From Phaeobacter sp. HF9A (GTDB lineage Bacteria; Pseudomonadota; Alphaproteobacteria; Rhodobacterales; Rhodobacteraceae), in NCBI RefSeq assembly GCF_011806385.1, contig NZ_JAATOX010000004.1, forward strand, positions 21,594 through 85,593: a stretch of 64,000 nucleotides of DNA. Reading direction: 5' to 3'. A program made the position numbers and the translations under genes. The notes below the pieces were generated by a model. It made no database searches and was not told the DNA's origin. It saw only the letters and a list, made by a program, of their open reading frames with translations. Positions 54,675 through 63,152 of this stretch are shown here, one piece after another. Position 1 is the stretch's first letter, and each line of letters starts with the position of its first letter.

Positions 54675-55580
54675 CTATTTTGAAACCAGCCGGGGTTTTG
54701 ATGGGGTGAGGATCGCCTTGGGGTCATCGCCGGGATGCAGGTGATGCAGGGCCATCCTGTTCTTGCGGCACAGGGTCTCCAGCCGGGCGTGACGCGCGGC
54801 AAAGGCCTGTGCGTAGTCCTGCATCTTGCGCCGCCCGAGCGCGGCCAGCGACAGACCCCCGGTGCCGTCGCTGATGCGGCCGCCACCGGGGGGCAGCATT
54901 TCGTCAAGCGGGTCGGTGATCTCGATCGCGGTGACCTGCGCGCTGTGCCCGAGGTGGCGTAGCTCCTGCGCGGTGAGATCGTCAAAGTCGTTGAAGTCAC
55001 TGATCACAAAGACCAATGTGCCGGGCCGACAGGCGCGGCGCAGACGGCGCAGGCCCGCGGCCAGCATCACCTCGTGACCGATCTCATGCTCTGGCTCGGT
55101 TTCTTCGCTGAGGGTTTCCAGAAAGCGGAGCACCGATTTCCGGGTGCGCCCGGCGCGAAAGTCCATCACCCCGTCGCGCGACAGGATGAGCCCGCCAACC
55201 CGGTCGCCGCCGTCGTGCCCGACCCAGGCCAGCATCGCTGCCACCTCGGCGGCCATGTGGGATTTGAACCGGACGCGGGTGCCGAACTGCATCATCGCGC
55301 GCATGTCCACGAGGATGTAGACGGGGCGCTCGCGCTCTTCTTGAAACAGCTTGGTATGCGCGGTGCCGGTGCGGGCGGTTACGCGCCAGTCGATGGCGCG
55401 GACATCATCGCCGGGCTGATAGGCGCGGGCCTCGGCGAATTCCATCCCGCGCCCGCGAAACACCGACGCATTGGTGCCCCAGCCATGGGTCGAGACCCGG
55501 CCTCCGGGGGCAAAGCCGGTTTGGTGGCGCGGCGGTCGGGCACGCAGAAGTTCGGGAACGGTTGCAACAACACCAGACAT
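54675..55580 (-). CDS. DUF58 domain protein of the MoxR/Bat operon
   Basis: A 301-residue protein containing the DUF58 core (RGRGMEFAEARAYQPGDDVRAIDWRVTARTGTAHTKLFQEERERPVYILVDMRAMMQFG), a vWA-like fold without full MIDAS. DVRAIDWRVTAR is the family hallmark. Usually encoded with MoxR AAA ATPases, as here (17 bases after moxR). Thought to work with MoxR in maturing or remodelling partner proteins. Confidence 0.9.
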   Translation of the reverse strand: MSGVVATVPELLRARPPRHQTGFAPGGRVSTHGWGTNASVFRGRGMEFAEARAYQPGDDVRAIDWRVTARTGTAHTKLFQEERERPVYILVDMRAMMQFGTRVRFKSHMAAEVAAMLAWVGHDGGDRVGGLILSRDGVMDFRAGRTRKSVLRFLETLSEETEPEHEIGHEVMLAAGLRRLRRACRPGTLVFVISDFNDFDDLTAQELRHLGHSAQVTAIEITDPLDEMLPPGGGRISDGTGGLSLAALGRRKMQDYAQAFAARHARLETLCRKNRMALHHLHPGDDPKAILTPSKPRLVSK

Positions 55581-55597
55581 GATTTTCTCCTTCCGGC

Positions 55598-56584
55598 TCA
55601 GGCCACAGGGACTCGCTCGATCAGCGCGTCGATGAAGGCATCGGGGGTTTTGCCATCGGCTTCGGCCTCGTAGGAGAGGATCACGCGGTGGCGCAGAACG
55701 TCGTGCAGCACGGCCTGAACATCCGACGGGGTCACAAATTCAGAGCCGCGCATCCAGGCATGCACACGGGCGCAGCGATCAAGGGCGATGGTTGCCCGGG
55801 GGCTTGCGCCATAGGCGATCATCTCCGCCAGGTCCTCGCCGTAGGCTTTGGGATTGCGGGTCGCCTGGATGATCTGAAGGATGTATTCGGTCAACGCCTC
55901 CGAGGCATAGACCGCCATTGCATCCTTGCGCGCGGCCAGAATATCGCCGGGCGAGATCATCCGAAGCGGGGCAGGGGCCTCGCCCGCGACTTCGCCGCGC
56001 ACGATCTTCAGGATCTCGCGTTCCGCATCCAGCGAGGGGTAGTCGATGGTCACATGCAACAAAAACCGGTCAAGCTGCGCTTCGGGCAGGGGATAGGTGC
56101 CTTCCTGTTCGATCGGGTTCTGGGTCGCCATGACCATGAACAAATCGGGCAATCTATAGGTCGTCCCGCCCACGGTGACCTGCCGTTCCGCCATTGCCTC
56201 CAGCAGGGCAGACTGCACCTTGGCGGGGGCGCGGTTGATCTCATCTGCGAGGATCAGGTTGTGAAACAGCGGCCCCTTCTGAAAGGTAAAGCTGCCCTCC
56301 TCGGGGCGGTAGATGTCGGTGCCGGTCAAATCGCTGGGCAACAGGTCCGGGGTGAACTGGATGCGCCTTGCGTCGCAGTCGATGGTACTGGCGAGCGCGT
56401 TTACGGCCTTGGTCTTGGCCAGGCCCGGCGCCCCTTCCAGCAGCACGTGCCCGTCGGCGAAGAGCGCCAGAAGCAGGCGGTCCACGAAACGATCCTGCCC
56501 GACGATACGCGCGCTCATATGCGCCTTGAGGTAAGAGACCAGATCGTTCTGGCCTGTGGTTTCCAATTGGGTGATCTGGTTCAT
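55598..56584 (-). CDS. moxR: MoxR-family AAA+ ATPase
   Basis: A 328-residue AAA+ protein. Walker A LLEGAPGLAKTKAV, Walker B LILADEINRAPAKVQSALLEAMAERQVTVGG, sensor MVMATQNPIEQEGTYPLPEAQLDRFL are all intact; these are the MoxR signature blocks. ATG at 56584 (MNQITQLETTGQND) has GGAG upstream. First gene of the DUF58/DUF4381/Bat operon; the ATPase is believed to act on the vWA proteins. Confidence 0.93.
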   Translation of the reverse strand: MNQITQLETTGQNDLVSYLKAHMSARIVGQDRFVDRLLLALFADGHVLLEGAPGLAKTKAVNALASTIDCDARRIQFTPDLLPSDLTGTDIYRPEEGSFTFQKGPLFHNLILADEINRAPAKVQSALLEAMAERQVTVGGTTYRLPDLFMVMATQNPIEQEGTYPLPEAQLDRFLLHVTIDYPSLDAEREILKIVRGEVAGEAPAPLRMISPGDILAARKDAMAVYASEALTEYILQIIQATRNPKAYGEDLAEMIAYGASPRATIALDRCARVHAWMRGSEFVTPSDVQAVLHDVLRHRVILSYEAEADGKTPDAFIDALIERVPVA

Positions 56585-56651
56585 CTGAAAATCTCCTGGG
56601 GTCTGGCGGCCTGCGCTGATGTGCAGCGCAGGCCGCGCCCTTCCCTGACGC

Positions 56652-57314
56652 TTAGCCTTGCTGGATTTCGCTCATGGCGTAGCCCTGCGCGGGCAATGCG
56701 TCGGTCGCAAAGGACGCCACATGGACAGAGGCCAGGATGGCATCAAGCGAAGCCGTTGCCTGATCCACTTGCCCCGCATCCAGATCGGCGGCGGCCTGTG
56801 TCAGGCTGTTCACGGTTGGCGTGTAGGGCAGCAGGGCGATCTCTGCGACCAGATCCACGCCGGCATCCGTCAGTGTTGTGACCACCTGGTCGATATTGCC
56901 ATTCGCCATCAGGGTCTGGGCGGTGGCAAAGGCGGCCTCGTGATCCTTGGTCGGGGTGAACCCTTCGGCCACGCTCAGCCCCGTGTCCACCGGCAGGCTG
57001 AACCCGTCATCGGTTTTCATCATCACGGTGCCGTCCTGATCGCCAAAGAGGCCATTGACCTGCGCCAGGATTTTCTTGGCGACATCGGTCTGGCCCTGGT
57101 CGATCGCGGCTCTTGCGTATTGCACACCGGTCAGGACATTGCGCGCGGTCCCCGAGACAGCGATGTCGCTTGCGGTGATGACCTCTTGCTTGACGGTTGG
57201 TGCGGTGGTTGGTGCGGTGTTTGCGGCAGCCTCGGCCGATGCGGCGGAGGCCAGCCCCGCGGAGCCCAGAATAGCGACAAGGCCCGTGGCGACGAATGTG
57301 TTGGCTGTTTTCAT
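56652..57314 (-). CDS. YfdX-family exported protein
   Basis: A 220-residue protein with a Sec signal peptide (MKTANTFVATGLVAILGSAGLASAASAEA). The mature part is helical, with ARAAIDQGQTDVAKKILAQVNGLF and TDAGVDLVAEIALLPYTPTVNSLTQAAADLDAGQVDQATASLDAIL matching the YfdX domain (PF10938). YfdX in enteric bacteria is induced by the EvgAS two-component system; here a histidine kinase and response regulator lie immediately upstream. It may be part of that regulon. Strong AGGAGA ribosome site. Confidence 0.82.
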   Translation of the reverse strand: MKTANTFVATGLVAILGSAGLASAASAEAAANTAPTTAPTVKQEVITASDIAVSGTARNVLTGVQYARAAIDQGQTDVAKKILAQVNGLFGDQDGTVMMKTDDGFSLPVDTGLSVAEGFTPTKDHEAAFATAQTLMANGNIDQVVTTLTDAGVDLVAEIALLPYTPTVNSLTQAAADLDAGQVDQATASLDAILASVHVASFATDALPAQGYAMSEIQQG

Positions 57315-57417
57315 CTTAATCTCCTTGCGAGAGCAGGGATTGCTCTGATGACGAAGAGATGGACCGCCAGCTTCAACTCGGCTTGCTGCTATTCTTAAAC
57401 TTTCTTGAAGTAGGCGC

Positions 57418-58782
57418 TCAGACGGGCGGGGAGGGGGCTTTGGTGTCGTTGAAAATCAGGGTGACGGAGAAGCCGGGATCAAGGTTTTTGATTGAAACCA
57501 ATGCATTGTGCCGTTCGGCCACGGCGTTGACCAATGCCAGACCAAGCCCCGAGCCTTCTGTGGATCGCGCGGAATCTGCGCGGGTAAACGGCTCCAGAAG
57601 CTGTTTTGGGTCCTGATCCGGCACCCCGGGGCCGTTGTCTTGCACCGCGATCTTGCGATCCGAGAGCACAATCGTGATCTGCGCCGCCTCACCTGCATAG
57701 GTCACGGCGTTCTTGACGAGGTTGACCAGCGCCTGCTGCACCATCCCCTTGTCGGCGAAGATGGCGGCGGGATGTGTGGTTTCCAATGTCAGGCTTTGGT
57801 CGTGCTGCTCTGCCAGCGGGGTCATGAACTCGATTGTCTTTTCTGCGATCACATCGAGATCGACCATCTCGAAGCCGGAGTGATCGCGGGTGGCGCGAAT
57901 GCGGGAAATCCGCAGCACCGCCTCGAATATGCCATTCAGCTCTTCGGTTTCCTGCAAGGCTGTTTCGATATGGGCCAGGGGGTCCTGCCCCGCCGCACTG
58001 GCATCGGCGGCGGCATGGAGCGCGTATTGCACATGGCTCAATGGCGTCTTGAGATCATGCGCAATGGCCGAGGCCGTGGCCTTCATGCTGCCGACCGCCC
58101 GCTCCAGCAGGTCGAGGTTCTGATTGACCCGGATCGACACCTGATCGAACTGGTCATGGCGTTTCAGAACCGGCAGCCGGGCGGACATGTTGCCCTCGCC
58201 GACGTCGTGCAAGGCCGCCCCCATCTGCTCCAGCCGGTGCAGCGACATCCGGCTGGCCCAAAGCCCGAGGCACAGGATTGTCAGGGTGATCACGGCGGCA
58301 AAAGCGGACAGCCCGACGATCAGACGCGCGCGCGCCGTCCTGACCGGCGCATCATTGCGGCCCACAACCAATGTCCTTTGGTCGATCCGGCGCACATGCA
58401 CGACATAGCCGCCGGGCAACGCATGCGCGGTGAAGCGATCAAGTGTCACCCGCCGCGTGCCAAGAAAATCGGGCAGGATCGAAATCGGGCCGATCAAAGA
58501 GGATCCGTCGGTGCCGAGGAAGCTGGCAAAGCGGTCGGAGTTCTCTGTGGTCTGCCCGGTTACACGCAGGGTTTCGATCAGCCCGGCCTCTCCGGTTTCG
58601 GTATAGATTTCCGACAACAGCACCGCCTCGGATTCGGCCTGCGCGGCCAGTTCGGCCACCAGGGCGGAATCGATGGCTCTGATCAGAAAACAGCCCGCGA
58701 CGGCGCAGATCGTCAGGAAAACCAGGCTTGACCAAAGGGCCGCCTTGTAAGGGAGGCCAGAGGTCAGGCTAGTGAGGCGCAC
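57418..58782 (-). CDS. Sensor histidine kinase
   Basis: A 454-residue membrane kinase. TM1 at about 15-35 and TM2 at about 154-176 enclose a periplasmic sensor of about 115 residues; then a HAMP domain and the H-box AIAHDLKTPLSHV (H242), N-box QQALVNLVKNAVTYAG, and ATP motifs VQDNGPGVPD and GSGLGLALVN. All are intact. Its start overlaps the response-regulator end by 14 bases, so they form a two-component pair. The sensed signal is not evident. Confidence 0.93.
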   Translation of the reverse strand: MRLTSLTSGLPYKAALWSSLVFLTICAVAGCFLIRAIDSALVAELAAQAESEAVLLSEIYTETGEAGLIETLRVTGQTTENSDRFASFLGTDGSSLIGPISILPDFLGTRRVTLDRFTAHALPGGYVVHVRRIDQRTLVVGRNDAPVRTARARLIVGLSAFAAVITLTILCLGLWASRMSLHRLEQMGAALHDVGEGNMSARLPVLKRHDQFDQVSIRVNQNLDLLERAVGSMKATASAIAHDLKTPLSHVQYALHAAADASAAGQDPLAHIETALQETEELNGIFEAVLRISRIRATRDHSGFEMVDLDVIAEKTIEFMTPLAEQHDQSLTLETTHPAAIFADKGMVQQALVNLVKNAVTYAGEAAQITIVLSDRKIAVQDNGPGVPDQDPKQLLEPFTRADSARSTEGSGLGLALVNAVAERHNALVSIKNLDPGFSVTLIFNDTKAPSPPV

Positions 58783-59449
58783 GGATCGTATACCCCATGT
58801 TGCGCACCGTATGGATCAATGTGACGTCGAAAGGCTTGTCAACTTTCTGGCGCAGCTTGCTGATATGTGTTTCGACCACGGTGGTGCCGGGATCAAAGTT
58901 GAAATCCCAGATTTTTTCCAGAATGAGGGTCCGGCTGAAGATGCGGCCAGGGTTCTCCATCAGCAGCTGCAACAGCGAAAACTCCTTTCCGAGCAGGTCG
59001 ATGCACTTGCCTTGCCGGTGCGCCTGGCGGGTCAGCAGATCCAGCTTCAGGTCGTGCACAACCAGTTCCGTTGCCTCCTGGGTCGATTGTTTCGGCCTGC
59101 GTCCCAGCACCGTTATCCGCGCCAGCAATTCCGACAGGTGAAACGGTTTGACCAGATAGTCATCGCCGCCCGCCAACAGGCCATCCACACGGTCATCGAC
59201 ATCTGAAAGCGCGGTCAGGAAGATCACCGGCAGGTCCGATTTGGCCGCGCGCAACGCTTTGACGAGCGACAGCCCGTCCATGCCCGGCATCATCCGATCA
59301 ACGATGGCCATGTCAGCGTCATTGTAAAGACAATAGGTCAAGGCCTCGCGGCCATCGGCCACCCAATCCACGACGAACCCTTGTTCCCTCAAACCCTTGC
59401 AAATGTAGTCAGCGGATTTTGGGTCGTCTTCTGCAAGCAAGATCTTCAT
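58769..59449 (-). CDS. OmpR/PhoB-type response regulator
   Basis: A 226-residue regulator from the ATG at 59449 (MKILLAEDDPKSADYI; an in-frame TTG lies 18 bases upstream). Receiver domain with acidic pocket EDD (7-9), phosphoacceptor D51 (AIVDRMMPGMDG), and GGDDYLVKPF containing the conserved lysine. The C-terminal winged HTH (LGKEFSLLQLLMENPGRIFSRTLILEKIWDFNFDPGTTVVETHISKLRQKVD) is OmpR-type. Likely controls the downstream yfdX/moxR-bat genes on the same strand; this is inferred from position. Confidence 0.93.
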   Translation of the reverse strand: MKILLAEDDPKSADYICKGLREQGFVVDWVADGREALTYCLYNDADMAIVDRMMPGMDGLSLVKALRAAKSDLPVIFLTALSDVDDRVDGLLAGGDDYLVKPFHLSELLARITVLGRRPKQSTQEATELVVHDLKLDLLTRQAHRQGKCIDLLGKEFSLLQLLMENPGRIFSRTLILEKIWDFNFDPGTTVVETHISKLRQKVDKPFDVTLIHTVRNMGYTIRAPH

Positions 59450-59529
59450 GTGGGGCACGTTAGACAAAAGCCGAAAAACAGAAAAGGCAAATGAGCCCGC
59501 GCGTTTGATCAGAGGGTCACATCACTTTG

Positions 59530-59554
59530 CCTAGCAATTTTTTATTTTGCTAGG
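59530..59554. promoter_or_regulatory. Inverted repeat upstream of the nucleotidyltransferase-fold gene
   Basis: CCTAGCAA-tttttttat-TTGCTAGG, a perfect 8-bp inverted repeat in an AT-rich stretch, overlapping the expected promoter (TATACA at 59555-59560 as a possible -10). Probably an operator. Confidence 0.5.
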
Positions 59555-59581
59555 TATACAAATGCCAAGCAAAATTTGGAA

Positions 59582-60607
59582 ATGATTGGCATGACCCCAC
59601 TCAGCAGTATCGCGATGAGCGCCTATACCGACCTGGTGCGTCTTCTGAAGGACGACGCGCTGTCCGATGTCGAGGGCAAACCGACGCTGAAAGAGCGCGG
59701 CGACAAGTCCTATTGGTACGCCGCGCGCCGTGTCGGAACGGCGATGCGGTTCATCTATATCGGCGAGGACAGCGACGAGACGCGCGCCCGCATCGACCGG
59801 ATCGAAGAGCTGCGGGCAACCGCCAAGGAGCGTCAGGCGGAACGGTCGCGGCTCGTTCGGCTTTTGCGCGCCGAAGGCATGACGCCCACCGACCGGGCGA
59901 CCGGTTCCATCCTGTCGGCGATGGCCGCAGTCGGGACCTTCCGGCTGGGCGGCACCATCGTCGGCACGAATGCCTTCCGGCTCTATGAGGGCGAGCTTGG
60001 CATTCGCCTTCCCTTGGGGGGGATGGCCAATACCGGCGACATCGACATCGCGCAGTTCGAAAAGCTCAGCCTTGCCTTGCAGGATCAGGTTGATCCGGGG
60101 CTTGCCGAGACGTTCTCGGCGCTCAAATTCGATCCGTTGCCGGCGCTGGATCAGGGTCGGACCTGGCGATGGGCCCAAGGTGGCAGCGGCCAGTTGGTCG
60201 AGTTTCTCACACCGGCCTTCGGAGATGAGACCATCCGTGATTTGCCAGCCTTGGGCGTGAACGCCCAAGGGTTGAACTATCTCAACTTCCTGATTGCCGC
60301 GCCGATCCATGCCGCGGCGATCTATCGGTCCGGCGTTCTGGTCCAGGTGCCACGCCCGGAGAGGTTTGCAGTCCATAAACTGATCATCGCGGATCGGCGG
60401 CGGGACGGGGCAGGGAGCCTCAAATCCGCGAAAGACCGCGAGCAGGCGGCCTTCCTGATCGAGGCAATGGCCGAGGACCGCCCCGATGACCTGGCCGAGG
60501 CCTATGCCACCGCCCTGGAGATTGGCCCGCGCTGGCGCGAGCATATCGGTAACGCGTTGAAACGGATGCCGGAAACGCAGACAATTCTCGAAAGCCTCGG
60601 CGCGTGA
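59582..60607 (+). CDS. NTP_transf_8-type nucleotidyltransferase-fold protein (GSU2403-like)
   Basis: A 341-residue protein. The start is uncertain (ATG at 59582 or 59591). The nucleotidyltransferase core is seen as GSILSAMAAVGTFRLGGTIVGTNAF, with a G-rich motif followed by NTGDIDIAQF, whose D-x-D would bind metal. The second half is helical (SAKDREQAAFLIEAMAEDRPDDLAEAYATALEIGPRWREHIGNAL). This pattern fits the GSU2403 family, function unknown. Divergent from the response regulator, with a likely operator in between. Confidence 0.75.
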   Translation: MIGMTPLSSIAMSAYTDLVRLLKDDALSDVEGKPTLKERGDKSYWYAARRVGTAMRFIYIGEDSDETRARIDRIEELRATAKERQAERSRLVRLLRAEGMTPTDRATGSILSAMAAVGTFRLGGTIVGTNAFRLYEGELGIRLPLGGMANTGDIDIAQFEKLSLALQDQVDPGLAETFSALKFDPLPALDQGRTWRWAQGGSGQLVEFLTPAFGDETIRDLPALGVNAQGLNYLNFLIAAPIHAAAIYRSGVLVQVPRPERFAVHKLIIADRRRDGAGSLKSAKDREQAAFLIEAMAEDRPDDLAEAYATALEIGPRWREHIGNALKRMPETQTILESLGA

Positions 60608-60705
60608 TCGTCGCGACGATTTCTGCGGGACCAGCTCGAGCGGGACAACCGCAATCTCCGCTATGCCGGTCGTTGACTAAATTCGGCTTTTGCTGTTTTG
60701 TCTCG

Positions 60706-60895
60706 CCGATGGTTCTCGGCAGCCCAAGGCATGCGAGATGAAAAGGGAACACGGTGAGGCGTAGCCATCAGGCACCAAACCCGTGACTGCCCCCGCAACT
60801 GTGAGCGGTGAGTGACCCCAAGACAAGCCACTGGACAGATCGTCCGGGAAGGTTTGGGAAAGCTGCGACCCGCGAGTCAGGAGACCTGCCATCAT
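60706..60895 (+). promoter_or_regulatory. Cobalamin riboswitch
   Basis: Conserved blocks in order: GATGAAAAGGGAACACGGTG (from 60737), CCGTGACTGCCCCCGCAACTGTGAGCGG (60781-60808), AAGACAAGCCACTGG (B12-box region, near 60821) and GGAAGG...GCGACCCGCGAGTCAGGAGACCTGCC (60847-60890). The closing stem GATGG (60708-60712) pairs with CCATC (60889-60893). It would turn off the downstream uptake operon when coenzyme B12 is abundant. Confidence 0.95.
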
Positions 60896-61027
60896 CGGTA
60901 CGTGTTCACGTGCCGGCATTTCAACTCGATGCAGGCGGGGCGCCTGGTCAGGAGCATATGATGGTACAGCGGTCTTGCCGCCAACACTATGGTTCGTCCT
61001 TCGCTCGCCGGATGGGTAGCGGGCGCG

Positions 61028-61423
61028 ATGGACCATCGAATTACAGTTTGTACATCCTGTAGGGATAAGGGCACCAAAAGCCGCCTTGGCTATGGGCTTA
61101 TTGAAAAGCTCCGGCAAGGCATTGCGGAGGCTGGGGATAGAATTCCGGAACTCTTCGAAATTTCGGGGGTCGCCTGCATGGCGGGCTGTGATCGCCCCTG
61201 CACGGTTGCCTTTCATGGACCGAAGAAGGCCACCTATCTGTTCGGCGATATCGACCCGGAAACCGACATCGCCGACCTCGTGGCCTTTGCCAGACAATAT
61301 GCCTATCTGCACGATGGTTGGTGCTCTTCCGTGGATCGGCCAGGCAAGTTGAGAAAATCAACTCTGGCCCGGGTTCCGGCCGTGATCGTGGACAGTGAAA
61401 CTGAAAAGGCCCACAGCTCATGA
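61028..61423 (+). CDS. DUF1636 family protein of the B12 uptake operon
   Basis: A 131-residue protein from the ATG at 61028 (MDHRITVCTSCRDKG). Four cysteines, in CTSC near the start and SGVACMAGCDRPC in the middle, form a thioredoxin-like [2Fe-2S]-type binding pattern known in DUF1636. It is the first gene behind the cobalamin riboswitch and overlaps the ATPase gene by 4 bases, which links it to corrinoid or metal uptake. An earlier in-frame ATG (60989) is possible. Function unproven. Confidence 0.8.
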   Translation: MDHRITVCTSCRDKGTKSRLGYGLIEKLRQGIAEAGDRIPELFEISGVACMAGCDRPCTVAFHGPKKATYLFGDIDPETDIADLVAFARQYAYLHDGWCSSVDRPGKLRKSTLARVPAVIVDSETEKAHSS

Positions 61424-62217
61424 GTGCGGATCTCTCTGTTCGGGATCTCTCGTGGTCGCCGGGGCGCGAGACGGGCACGCTGCTGCACAGAACCAGCTTT
61501 GAATTGGCGGCCGGGCGCGTGCTTGGGATTGTTGGTCCGAACGGAGCGGGCAAGACGACGCTGCTGCGCCTGCTCTATCGGTTCCACCGCCCGACGACAG
61601 GCTCTGTTTGCATCGACGGGGACGATATCTGGAGCCTCCCGGCGCGCGACGTTGCGCAGCGGGTGGCCGCCGTTTTGCAGGAACAACCAAGCGACTTTGC
61701 CTTGACGGTTGCCGAGATCGTGGCTCTGGGCCGCACGCCGCATCGGCGCGGTTTCGCAGGCAGTTCCGGATCTCACGACAGGGAGGTCATCGAGCGTGCG
61801 CTCAACCGGCTCGACCTGCATGGCCTTGCGCATCGTCATCTGGGCACATTGTCCGGCGGCGAGCGCCAAAGGGTGATGGTCGCCCGCGCGCTGGCACAAG
61901 AGCCCCGGTTGCTGGTCCTTGATGAGCCGACAAACCACCTCGACATTCGTCACCAACTTGAGGTGCTGGAGCTGATCCGAACGCTGCCGCTGACGATTGT
62001 CACATCCCTGCACGACCTGAACCTCGCCGCGCGCGTTTGCGACGATGTTCTGCTTATCCAAGCGGGGCAGACATTGGGCTTTGGTCCTCCCTCGCAGGTG
62101 CTGTCGGAGGCTGCCGTGTCCCAGGCTTTCCAGGTCATCGCCCGCCGCGAGCATTTGTCTCAAAGCCGGGCCGACCACCTTACATTTCATCTTCAGAACA
62201 CAGGATATCATCCATGA
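61420..62217 (+). CDS. btuD: ABC transporter ATP-binding protein for cobalamin (BtuD-like)
   Basis: A 265-residue ABC ATPase of the FecE/BtuD type: Walker A GPNGAGKTTLL, the Q-loop AVLQEQPSDFALTV, signature LSGGERQRVMVARALAQEP, Walker B LLVLDEPTNHLD, and H-switch TSLHDLNLAARVCD. It energises import through the permease at 63153. Substrate assignment rests on the riboswitch upstream. Stop overlaps the binding-protein start by 4 bases. Confidence 0.9.
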   Translation: MSADLSVRDLSWSPGRETGTLLHRTSFELAAGRVLGIVGPNGAGKTTLLRLLYRFHRPTTGSVCIDGDDIWSLPARDVAQRVAAVLQEQPSDFALTVAEIVALGRTPHRRGFAGSSGSHDREVIERALNRLDLHGLAHRHLGTLSGGERQRVMVARALAQEPRLLVLDEPTNHLDIRHQLEVLELIRTLPLTIVTSLHDLNLAARVCDDVLLIQAGQTLGFGPPSQVLSEAAVSQAFQVIARREHLSQSRADHLTFHLQNTGYHP

Positions 62218-63149
62218 CAAAATCTTTCGTGGCCTCTGTCGCCATCGCCCTGTCCGCCGGCGCCGCAGTGGCGGATACATCGGTTCAAAGCTGCAACCGC
62301 ACCGTTACCTTTGACGCCCCGCCGCAGCGGGCGATCTCGAACGATGTCAACCTGACCGAGATGATGCTGGTGCTGGGTCTGGCGGATCGTATGGTGGGCT
62401 ACACCGGCATAAGTGGCTGGAAGACGCTGGACGAAGAGATGCGGGCGGGTGTTGAAGAACTGCCCGAGCTGTCCGCGAAATACCCAAGCAAAGAGGTCCT
62501 TGTCGGCGCCGATGCGGATTTCTTCTTTGCGGGCTGGAATTATGGAATGAAGGTTGGCGGCGACGTCACCCCCGAGACGCTGGAGCCCTTCGGTATTCAG
62601 GTCTACGAATTGACCGAAAGCTGCGCTCACGTCATGGACAAGGGCAAGGCCAGCATTGACGACATGTATACGGACCTGATGAACCTGGGCAAAATCTTCG
62701 GCGTCGAGGAGAAGGCCGCATCGTTGATCGAGGGATACAAGGCGGACGTGGCAGCGGTGAAAGAGGGGGTGGAACCCGCTGAACCTGTGCGCGTCTTCGT
62801 CTATGACAGCGGCGAAGACAAGCCCTTCACCGCCGGGCTTTATGCGATGCCAACGGCGTTGATCGAAGCGGCGGGCGGCACCAATGTGATGAACGGGTTC
62901 GAGAAAAGCTGGGGCACCGTGACATGGGAAGATGTTGTCGAACAAAACCCGGAAGTGATCATCATCGTCAATTACGGTACTGTGACGGCGGAGCAGAAAC
63001 GCGCGTTCATGATGTCCAATCCGGCCTTTGCCGATATCGACGCGGTGAAAAATGATCGTTTTGTCACGCTGGAATATGTCGAGGCCACGCCCGGCCCGCG
63101 CAATATCCGGGCGATCCAGACCCTGGCCGAAGCGTTTCGGGGCGAATAA
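62214..63149 (+). CDS. btuF: Periplasmic corrinoid-binding protein (BtuF-like)
   Basis: A 311-residue exported protein from the ATG at 62214 (MTKSFVASVAIALSAGAAVA, signal peptide; AGGA upstream). Class III substrate-binding fold with TVTFDAPPQRAISNDVNLTEMMLVLGLADRMVGYTG and the long connecting helix SIDDMYTDLMNLGKIFGVEEKAASLIEGY. Delivers the substrate to the permease. Located between ATPase and permease genes. Confidence 0.88.
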   Translation: MTKSFVASVAIALSAGAAVADTSVQSCNRTVTFDAPPQRAISNDVNLTEMMLVLGLADRMVGYTGISGWKTLDEEMRAGVEELPELSAKYPSKEVLVGADADFFFAGWNYGMKVGGDVTPETLEPFGIQVYELTESCAHVMDKGKASIDDMYTDLMNLGKIFGVEEKAASLIEGYKADVAAVKEGVEPAEPVRVFVYDSGEDKPFTAGLYAMPTALIEAAGGTNVMNGFEKSWGTVTWEDVVEQNPEVIIIVNYGTVTAEQKRAFMMSNPAFADIDAVKNDRFVTLEYVEATPGPRNIRAIQTLAEAFRGE

Positions 63150-63152
63150 CCC

